Shown here piece after piece: positions 58,675 through 64,000 of a stretch of 64,000 nt of DNA. Each line of letters begins with the position of its first letter. Positions within the stretch are counted from its first letter, which is position 1. The position numbers and the translations under genes were made by a program. A model generated the notes under the pieces. That model was not told the origin of the DNA. It saw only the letters and a program-made list of their open reading frames with translations, and ran no database searches. Origin of the DNA: Actinomadura rayongensis. GTDB taxonomy: Bacteria; Actinomycetota; Actinomycetes; Streptosporangiales; Streptosporangiaceae. The DNA lies in assembly GCF_009831215.1 (NCBI RefSeq), contig NZ_WUTW01000001.1, positions 1,039,192 through 1,103,191 of the forward strand, in the 5' to 3' direction.

Positions 58675-58768
58675 TTACAACAGAAGTCGTGAGGGCCGCG
58701 GCGCGTCTCGCAGCGCAGCAGCGTCACTCCCGTAGCCCGCGCCCCGAGCGGCGGTTGGGGCGAGGCTG

Positions 58769-59401
58769 GTGACTGATCGCGGAGGCCGGGAACGCGCGGT
58801 GGAGTTCGGAGTCCACCGCTATGAGACCTGCGGCGGAGCCTGGATCGGACTCCTGCGGCACGTGTGGGCGGCGGGCGAGGCCGGGATGGACGATCCCGGA
58901 CCCGTCATCGAAGGGCCGCCGATCATGTTCGAGATCGCCTCCCTGAGCTGGGAGGACCCCGTCCTGCGCGAGTTCGGGGACCGGCGGCTGATCGCGCGGG
59001 CGCGCGACCGGGAGCCGGCCCCGCTGCCCGCCGGGACGGGCGGCGCGCACGGCGCGGGGCAGCTCCGCTGGGTGGTGGAGCTGCTGCGGGCGCGGCCGTG
59101 GACGACGAGCGCGTGGATCTCGCTGACCGTCCCGGGCGAGGCGATGCCGGGCGTGACGGCGCTGTCGTTCCGGATCCGGGGCTACCGGCTGGTCATGACG
59201 GCCATGTTCCGGACCCTGAACGTGAGCCTGGCGTACCTGACGTGCATCCCGCTGCACGCGGTCGGGGTGCGGGTGGCGGCCGAGCTGGGGCTGCCGCCGG
59301 GGCCGCTGCGGATCTTCGCGGACGTCCCGCACGTCGAGATCGGCGACATCGACCGGGTGGCGGAGGTCCTGGCGGCGCAGCCCGAACCGCATGCCGCGTG
59401 A
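58769..59401 (+). CDS. Thymidylate-synthase-like protein lacking the catalytic cysteine
   Basis: A 210-residue protein. The C-terminal half fits the thymidylate synthase core: ALSFRIRGYRLVMTAMFRTL, NVSLAYLTCIPLHAVGVRVA, AELGLPPGPLRIFADVPHVE parallel the TS segments around the RS/ND, N-A-L and AHIY motifs. The site of the catalytic Cys (PPC in TS) reads MPGV, so Gly replaces Cys; the RS motif is FRTL. It cannot make dTMP by the usual mechanism. Start uncertain (GTG here or GTG 30 bases on). The function is unknown. Confidence 0.65.
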   Translation: MTDRGGRERAVEFGVHRYETCGGAWIGLLRHVWAAGEAGMDDPGPVIEGPPIMFEIASLSWEDPVLREFGDRRLIARARDREPAPLPAGTGGAHGAGQLRWVVELLRARPWTTSAWISLTVPGEAMPGVTALSFRIRGYRLVMTAMFRTLNVSLAYLTCIPLHAVGVRVAAELGLPPGPLRIFADVPHVEIGDIDRVAEVLAAQPEPHAA

Positions 59402-59568
59402 TTCCGGGAATTACGGATTTACACGGCATATAGGGTGTTCGGGTGTGTGTCACCGCAGTCGCGAACGGCTGCGCGCCCGGGGGATAGACTCGCTGGAGGC
59501 GAGCGCACGACGAGGTGGACTCGCGGCATCACAGCACCCCACAAGCCCACGTGTGTAAGGACTCTTCC

Positions 59569-61158
59569 TTGAGCAAGCCCGTCGTCCTCGTCGCAGAAGA
59601 ACTCTCCCCGGCCGGCATCGCCGTCCTCGAATCGGACTTCGAGGTCCGGCACGTCGACGGCGCCGACCGCGGCCTGCTGCTCCCCGCCGTCGCCGACGTC
59701 GACGCGCTGATCGTCCGCAGCGCCACCAAGGTCAACGCCGAGGTGTTCGCCGCCGCCCGCAGGCTGCGGGTCGTGGCGCGCGCGGGCGTCGGCCTGGACA
59801 ACGTCGACGTGGAGGCCGCCACCAAGGCCGGCGTCATGGTCGTCAACGCGCCCACGTCCAACATCGTCACCGCCGCCGAGCACGCCATCGCGCTGCTGCT
59901 GGCCACCGCCCGGAACGTGCCACAGGGCCACGCCGCCCTCAAGCAGGGCGAGTGGAAGCGCTCCAAGTACACCGGCGTCGAGCTGGCGGGCAAGACCGTC
60001 GGCGTCCTCGGCCTCGGCCGCATCGGCGTCCTCGTGGCCCAGCGCCTCGCCGCGTTCGACATGAACGTCGTCGCCTACGACCCGTACGTGCAGGCCGCCC
60101 GCGCGGCGCAGCTCGGCGTCAAGCTCGTCACGCTGGACGAGCTGCTGCGCGAGAGCGACTTCATCACCGTCCACCTGCCGAAGACGCCCGAGACCCTCGG
60201 CCTCATCGGCGACCGCGAGCTGCACCAGGTCAAGCCGTCGGTCCGCATCGTGAACGCCGCGCGCGGCGGGATCGTGGACGAGGCCGCGCTGGACCTGGCG
60301 ATCAAGGACGGCCGGGTCGCGGGCGCGGGCATCGACGTGTTCAGCACCGAGCCCTGCACCGAGAGCCCGCTGTTCCACCACGACAGCGTGGTCGTCACCC
60401 CGCACCTCGGCGCGAGCACCCACGAGGCGCAGGAGAAGGCGGGCACGCAGGTCGCGCGCTCGGTCAAGCTGGCGCTGTCGGGCGAGTTCGTGCCGGACGC
60501 CGTCAACGTCCAGGGCGGCGCCGTCGCCGAGGACGTCAAGCCCGGCCTGCCGCTCGCCGAGAAGCTCGGCCGCATCTTCACCGCGCTCGCCGGGGGCGTC
60601 CCGGTCCGGCTGGACGTCGTGGTGCGCGGCGAGATCACCGCGCACGACGTCAAGGTGCTGGAGCTGGCCGCGCTGAAGGGCATCTTCCTGGACGTCACCG
60701 AGGAGTCGGTCACGTTCGTCAACGCGCCGCTGCTCGCCCGCGACCGGGGCGTCGAGGTCACGCTGACCACCAGCGAGGACAGCCCCGACTGGCGCAACGT
60801 CGTCCAGGTGCGCGGCACCATGGCCGACGGCGCGGTCGTCTCGGTGTCGGGCACGCTGACCGGCCCCCGGCACGCCGAGCGGATCATCGAGATCAACGGG
60901 TACGCGATGGAGCTGGTGCCCACCGCGCACATGGCGTTCTTCTCCTACACCGACCGGCCCGGCATCGTCGGCGCGGTCGGCAAGCTGCTCGGCGACGCGC
61001 AGGTCAACATCGCCGGCATGCAGGTCGGCCGGGACGCCAAGGGCGGCAAGGCGCTGATCGCGCTGACCGTCGACTCGGCCGTACCGACGCAGCTCGTGGA
61101 CGCGATCTCGGCCGAGGTCGGCGCGGACATGGGCCGCCGGGTGGACCTCGAAGCCTGA
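59569..61158 (+). CDS. serA: D-3-phosphoglycerate dehydrogenase
   Basis: A 529-residue SerA of the long (M. tuberculosis-like) type. The NAD domain has VGVLGLGRIGVLVAQRLAAF; catalytic Arg is in NAARGGIVDEAAL; His is in VTPHLGASTHEAQEKAG. An intervening domain (about 320-450) and a C-terminal ACT domain (TAHMAFFSYTDRPGIVGAVG, QVNIAGMQVGRD) bind serine. Start is TTG because AAGGAC lies 6 bases before it and it gives the family length; the upstream in-frame ATG would add non-homologous residues. It begins serine synthesis from 3-phosphoglycerate. Confidence 0.96.
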   Translation: MSKPVVLVAEELSPAGIAVLESDFEVRHVDGADRGLLLPAVADVDALIVRSATKVNAEVFAAARRLRVVARAGVGLDNVDVEAATKAGVMVVNAPTSNIVTAAEHAIALLLATARNVPQGHAALKQGEWKRSKYTGVELAGKTVGVLGLGRIGVLVAQRLAAFDMNVVAYDPYVQAARAAQLGVKLVTLDELLRESDFITVHLPKTPETLGLIGDRELHQVKPSVRIVNAARGGIVDEAALDLAIKDGRVAGAGIDVFSTEPCTESPLFHHDSVVVTPHLGASTHEAQEKAGTQVARSVKLALSGEFVPDAVNVQGGAVAEDVKPGLPLAEKLGRIFTALAGGVPVRLDVVVRGEITAHDVKVLELAALKGIFLDVTEESVTFVNAPLLARDRGVEVTLTTSEDSPDWRNVVQVRGTMADGAVVSVSGTLTGPRHAERIIEINGYAMELVPTAHMAFFSYTDRPGIVGAVGKLLGDAQVNIAGMQVGRDAKGGKALIALTVDSAVPTQLVDAISAEVGADMGRRVDLEA

Positions 61159-61172
61159 TCTCACCTGGTCGT

Positions 61173-61208
61173 ACGGCCCTCGCGTCCGTCGGACGCGGGG
61201 GCCGTTTT
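61173..61208 (+). terminator. Terminator after serA
   Basis: CGGCCC-CGCGTCC pairs with GGACGCG-GGGCCG (with one bulged base in each arm) around a GTC loop, ending with TTTT. Confidence 0.75.
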
Positions 61209-61210
61209 CG

Positions 61211-61225
61211 TCTCAGCATGTGAGA
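61211..61225. promoter_or_regulatory. TCTCA-N5-TGAGA palindrome between serA and leuB
   Basis: TCTCAGCATGTGAGA directly after the serA terminator, in front of the leuB leader region. It matches the ilvB site in both arms and spacing, and like that site is followed directly by TA (TAGGCG). Confidence 0.5.
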
Positions 61226-61401
61226 TAGGCGGACACCTGGTGGGACGTTCCGCCGCGCCGGAGGTACCGTGGAAGGGACCCGCGACGGCACGCGACCACC
61301 GTCCGCCCGCCCCGCCGGTCCCGTCCGGAGCCACGCCGTGCGATCCACGCAGCCGGCCCGGCGCCGCAAACCCGACACCGTTCGCCCGGATGGAGCACGC
61401 C

Positions 61402-61476
61402 ATGAACCAGAACGACCACGACACCGACCGCGACCTGCGCTCCGCCCTGCAGAAGTCCCTGGACCGGCGCGGCTGA
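61402..61476 (+). CDS. Small protein of 24 residues upstream of leuB
   Basis: MNQNDHDTDRDLRSALQKSL followed by DRRG. Every codon ends in G or C, whereas the same frame upstream of the start is mixed, which supports real coding. GGATGGAG lies 6 bases before the ATG; an ATG 12 bases earlier in the same frame is an alternative. Very hydrophilic, no Leu/Ile/Val run, so not an obvious leader peptide. No known family. Confidence 0.45.
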   Translation: MNQNDHDTDRDLRSALQKSLDRRG

Positions 61477-61483
61477 CCCGGAC

Positions 61484-61500
61484 GTCTCAAATTTTGAGAC
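61484..61500. promoter_or_regulatory. Perfect GTCTCAAA-T-TTTGAGAC palindrome before leuB
   Basis: A 17-bp perfect palindrome containing TCTCA-N5-TGAGA, 41 bases before the leuB ATG. A half site CTGAGAC follows at 61514-61520. TAGAGT (61529-61534) ends six bases before the ATG and is a likely -10, so leuB is probably leaderless and the palindrome overlaps the -35 region. Confidence 0.65.
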
Positions 61501-61540
61501 CAACGACCAATTCCTGAGACGTTTGCAGTAGAGTGCCGTC

Positions 61541-62596
61541 ATGCCTTCCCGCAGCATCCGCCTCGCGGTCATCCCCGGTGACGGGATCGGCCCGGAAGTC
61601 GTCGCCGAGGGACTCAAGGTCCTCGCGGCGGTCGGCCCGGCGTCCGGTCTGACGTTCGAGCAGACGCACTACGACCTCGGCGCCGCGCGCTGGCACCGGA
61701 CGGGCGAGACCCTGCCCGACGCGGTGCTGGAGGAACTGCGCGGCCAGGACGTCATCCTGCTCGGCGCGGTCGGCGACCCGTCGGTCCCGAGCGGGGTGCT
61801 GGAGCGCGGGCTGCTGCTGCGCGCCCGGTTCGAGCTGGACCACTACGTCAACCTGCGCCCGGTGAAGCTGTTCCCGGGCGTGCGGACGCCGCTCGCCGAC
61901 GTCGGGCCGGACGACATCGACATGATCGTCGTCCGGGAGGGCACCGAGGGGCCGTACACCGGCGTCGGGGGCGTCCTGCGCAAGGGCACGCCGCACGAGA
62001 TCGCCACGCAGGAGAGCGTCAACACGGCGTTCGGCGTGGAGCGGGTCGTCCGGTACGCGTTCGAGAAGGCCGCGGCCCGGCCCCGCCGCAAGCTGACGCT
62101 CGTCCACAAGGACAACGTGCTCACCTTCGCCGGTGAGCTGTACCAGCGGATCGTCAAGCAGGTCGGCGCCGAGTACCCGCAGGTCAGCGTGGACTACTGC
62201 CACGTCGACGCGGCCACCATGTTCTTCGTCAGCCAGCCGCAGCGGTTCGACGTCGTCGTCACCGACAACCTCTTCGGCGACATCATCACCGACATCGGCG
62301 CGGCCATCGCGGGCGGCATCGGGCTCGCCGCGTCCGGCAACGTCAACCCGTCCGGCTCCGCGCCGTCGATGTTCGAGCCGGTCCACGGCAGCGCCCCCGA
62401 CATCGCGGGCCAGGGCAAGGCCGACCCGACCGCCACGATCGTGTCCGTCGCGATGCTCCTCGACCACGTCGGCGCGGCGGACGCGGCGCGCCGCGTCGAG
62501 CGCGCCGTCTCCGACGACCTGAGCGAGCGGGCCGGGCTCGGCGCCCGCTCCACCGCGCAGATCGGCGACGCCATCGCCAAGCGAGTATCCGGCTAG
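61541..62596 (+). CDS. leuB: 3-isopropylmalate dehydrogenase
   Basis: A 351-residue beta-decarboxylating dehydrogenase: [20 protein letters not shown] at the N-terminus, catalytic [15 protein letters not shown] (Glu/Tyr region), [11 protein letters not shown] with the catalytic Lys, [19 protein letters not shown] (metal Asp), and [20 protein letters not shown]. It carries out the last oxidative step of the leucine pathway. No Shine-Dalgarno is seen; a -10 at the start suggests a leaderless message. Preceded by two TCTCA-N5-TGAGA sites. Confidence 0.95.
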   Translation: MPSRSIRLAVIPGDGIGPEVVAEGLKVLAAVGPASGLTFEQTHYDLGAARWHRTGETLPDAVLEELRGQDVILLGAVGDPSVPSGVLERGLLLRARFELDHYVNLRPVKLFPGVRTPLADVGPDDIDMIVVREGTEGPYTGVGGVLRKGTPHEIATQESVNTAFGVERVVRYAFEKAAARPRRKLTLVHKDNVLTFAGELYQRIVKQVGAEYPQVSVDYCHVDAATMFFVSQPQRFDVVVTDNLFGDIITDIGAAIAGGIGLAASGNVNPSGSAPSMFEPVHGSAPDIAGQGKADPTATIVSVAMLLDHVGAADAARRVERAVSDDLSERAGLGARSTAQIGDAIAKRVSG

Positions 62597-62636
62597 CGGC
62601 GCGCCTCCCCGCCGGGCGTCCGGCGGGCCCGACACT

Positions 62637-62667
62637 CCGGGCGCGCCCCCGCGGCGCGCCCGGTTTT
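62637..62667 (+). terminator. Terminator after leuB
   Basis: CCGGGCGCGCC and GGCGCGCCCGG form an 11-bp stem with a 5-base loop, followed by TTTT. It makes ilvE a separate transcription unit. Confidence 0.8.
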
Positions 62668-62765
62668 CGTCGTGCGCCGTGGCCGCGAGGAGTCGATTTG
62701 GCAGATGATGGACCATGCCGCGGCGGCGAGGAGGCCGGGCGGCGACCCGCGAGAGGACCAACGCG

Positions 62766-63866
62766 ATGAGCACCATCCCGGACTTCGACGTCACGCTGAC
62801 CGAGCAGCCCGTCCCCGCCGCCGAGCGGGAGCGGATCCTGGCCGACCCCGGGTGGGGCCGCTCCTTCACCGACCACATGGTCACGATCCAGTACGACGCC
62901 GAGCGCGGCTGGCACGACGCGCGGCTGCGCCCGTACGGGCCGATCACGCTGGACCCGGCGAGCCAGGTCCTGCACTACGCGCAGGAGCTGTTCGAGGGCC
63001 TGAAGGCGTACCGGCAGGACGACGGCTCGATCGTCACCTTCCGGCCGTACATGAACGCCGCCCGGATGAACCGGTCCGCGCGGCGGATGGCGATGCCGGA
63101 GATCCCCGAGGACCTGTTCGTCGCGGCGCTGGAGCAGCTCGTCCGGGTCGACCGCGACTGGGTGCCGACGGCCGAGGGCTACAGCCTCTACCTGCGTCCG
63201 TTCATGTTCGCCACGACGCGGGCGCTCGGCGTGAACCAGCCCGCGCAGGAGTTCACGTTCGCGGTGATCGCGTCGCCGTCGGGGCTGTACTACCGGAACG
63301 GGATCAAGCCCGTCTCGGTGTGGCTGTCGCAGGACTACACGCGCGCCGCCGCCGGCGGGACGGGCGAGGCCAAGACCGGCGGCAACTACGCGGCGTCGTT
63401 CGCGGGGCAGGCGCAGGCCGTCGCCAACGGCTGCGAGCAGGTCGTCTGGCTCGACGCGGTGGAGCACCGCTGGGTCGAGGAGGTCGGGTCGATGAACCTC
63501 ATGTTCGTCTACGGCTCGGGCGCGCAGGCGCGGCTGCTCACCCCGGCCCTCACCGGCACGCTGCTGCCCGGCGTCACCCGCGACTCGATGCTCACGCTCG
63601 CGCCCGACCTCGGCATCCCCGCCGAGGAGGGCAAGATCAGCATCGAGGAGTGGCAGGCGGGCTGCGAGTCCGGCCAGATCACCGAGGTGTTCGGCTGCGG
63701 CACCGCCGCGATCATCAGCCCGGTCGGCACGGTGAAGGCCGCCGACCGCGAGTGGACGATCGGCACCGAGCCCGGCCCGGTGTCGATGCGGTTGCGCGAG
63801 GAGCTGGTCGGCATCCAGTACGGCACCCGTCCGGACCCGTACGGCTGGGTCCACAAGATCGTCTGA
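62766..63866 (+). CDS. ilvE: Branched-chain amino acid aminotransferase
   Basis: A 366-residue fold-IV PLP aminotransferase. PLP lysine is in [13 protein letters not shown] (about K203). [46 protein letters not shown] and [13 protein letters not shown] are typical BCAT segments. It does the final transamination to Leu, Ile and Val. GAGAGGA lies 7 bases before the ATG. Confidence 0.96.
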   Translation: MSTIPDFDVTLTEQPVPAAERERILADPGWGRSFTDHMVTIQYDAERGWHDARLRPYGPITLDPASQVLHYAQELFEGLKAYRQDDGSIVTFRPYMNAARMNRSARRMAMPEIPEDLFVAALEQLVRVDRDWVPTAEGYSLYLRPFMFATTRALGVNQPAQEFTFAVIASPSGLYYRNGIKPVSVWLSQDYTRAAAGGTGEAKTGGNYAASFAGQAQAVANGCEQVVWLDAVEHRWVEEVGSMNLMFVYGSGAQARLLTPALTGTLLPGVTRDSMLTLAPDLGIPAEEGKISIEEWQAGCESGQITEVFGCGTAAIISPVGTVKAADREWTIGTEPGPVSMRLREELVGIQYGTRPDPYGWVHKIV

Positions 63867-63877
63867 CGTCGGCGCCG

Positions 63878-63908
63878 CATGCCCGTCTCGCCAGCCGAGA
63901 CGGGCATG
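63878..63908. terminator. Strong hairpin after ilvE
   Basis: CATGCCCGTCTCG and CGAGACGGGCATG are a perfect 13-bp stem with CCAGC as loop, 12 bases after the ilvE stop. No T-run. Its centre, TCTCG-N5-CGAGA, is a near-match to the recurrent TCTCA-N5-TGAGA motif, so it might also be an operator for the next gene. Confidence 0.65.
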
Positions 63909-63937
63909 TGACGGCGGTGTGATCGCTGTGGCACACT
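63908..63937 (+). promoter_or_regulatory. Putative promoter for the right-edge leader
   Basis: A -35-like GTGACG (63908-63913) and -10-like CACACT (63932-63937) spaced 18 bases apart, ending 9 bases before the short leader ATG. Confidence 0.4.
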
Positions 63938-63946
63938 GGAACCATC

Positions 63947-63991
63947 ATGCGCAGCGGCCAGATCATTATCGGCTGGCGCGTCGGCACCTGA
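63947..63991 (+). CDS. Putative isoleucine leader peptide (right edge)
   Basis: A 14-residue frame, MRSGQIIIGWRVGT, with three consecutive Ile codons (ATC ATT ATC). It begins just after the post-ilvE hairpin and a plausible promoter, and ends nine bases before the window edge. The Ile run suggests an attenuator for a gene just outside; cimA (citramalate synthase, isoleucine route) would fit the leuB-ilvE context, but that gene is not visible. Confidence 0.5.
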   Translation: MRSGQIIIGWRVGT

Positions 63992-64000
63992 CGGGACATC

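Noticed and set aside
61269..61517. 82-codon frame before leuB with a GGAGG ribosome-like site and GTG start
   Set aside because: Its product is Arg/Pro-rich with no G/C bias at third positions; the overlapping 24-residue frame is better supported.

Overview
The window is very GC-rich actinobacterial DNA. Coding regions have G or C at almost every third codon position, GTG/TTG starts are frequent, and several genes look leaderless. The gene set (multiple eukaryote-type Ser/Thr kinases, gatCAB, ilvBNC-serA-leuB-ilvE, a cysteine desulfurase/mnmA/ligA block, DUF1206, DUF4253, SWIM/SNF2 pair) suggests a filamentous actinomycete of the Streptosporangiales, perhaps Actinomadura or a relative. That taxonomic guess is inference. 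No rRNA, tRNA or CRISPR array was seen.

Layout. 0-7 kb: a flavin reductase fragment (possible CTG start) behind an SppA-type signal peptide peptidase, a receptor Ser/Thr kinase, a DoxX protein, a NUDIX-NYN fusion, an ACT-domain protein, and a small protein divergent from a GntR/UTRA regulator. 7.4-13 kb: a tightly coupled four-gene chaperone-like operon (GrpE-like, unusual Hsp70, TPR-TM-OmpA protein, and a membrane zinc-ribbon protein with a degenerate J-like domain). 13-18 kb: a SWIM-SNF2 pair, with a 466-residue intein inside the Walker A motif of the SNF2 ATPase. 18-26 kb: enoyl-CoA hydratase, SDR, acyl-ACP desaturase, a membrane kinase with a tandem pseudokinase paralogue, and etfBA. 26-30 kb: another kinase, an MFS transporter and its TetR regulator with a palindromic operator. 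30-38 kb: cysteine desulfurase, DUF1206, a DUF695-like protein, MnmA, a MetE-like protein and LigA.

38-45 kb: a GGDEF-EAL protein and a CitA/CitB-type two-component system whose kinase has a one-base frameshift. Divergent from it lies a decayed NitT/TauT-type ABC transporter: a doubly frameshifted ATPase fragment and a headless substrate-binding protein, separated by a lone tnpB element. 45-49 kb: gatCAB and DUF4253. 49-53 kb: a PAS-GGDEF-EAL protein. 53-64 kb: branched-chain amino acid and serine synthesis (ilvB, ilvN, ilvC, serA, leuB, ilvE), interrupted by a PadR regulator, a DUF2079 membrane protein and a thymidylate-synthase-like protein lacking the catalytic cysteine.

Regulation is unusually readable in the last region. 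ilvB has a classical attenuator: a 16-residue Leu/Ile/Val leader peptide followed by a terminator. A second short leader with three consecutive Ile codons lies at the extreme right edge, after ilvE. A palindrome TCTCA-N5-TGAGA recurs upstream of ilvB and twice between serA and leuB, which suggests a shared regulator. The strongest candidates for undescribed biology are the 7.4-13 kb chaperone operon, the kinase/pseudokinase pair, the intein with its apparent co-conversion tract, and the right-edge isoleucine leader.
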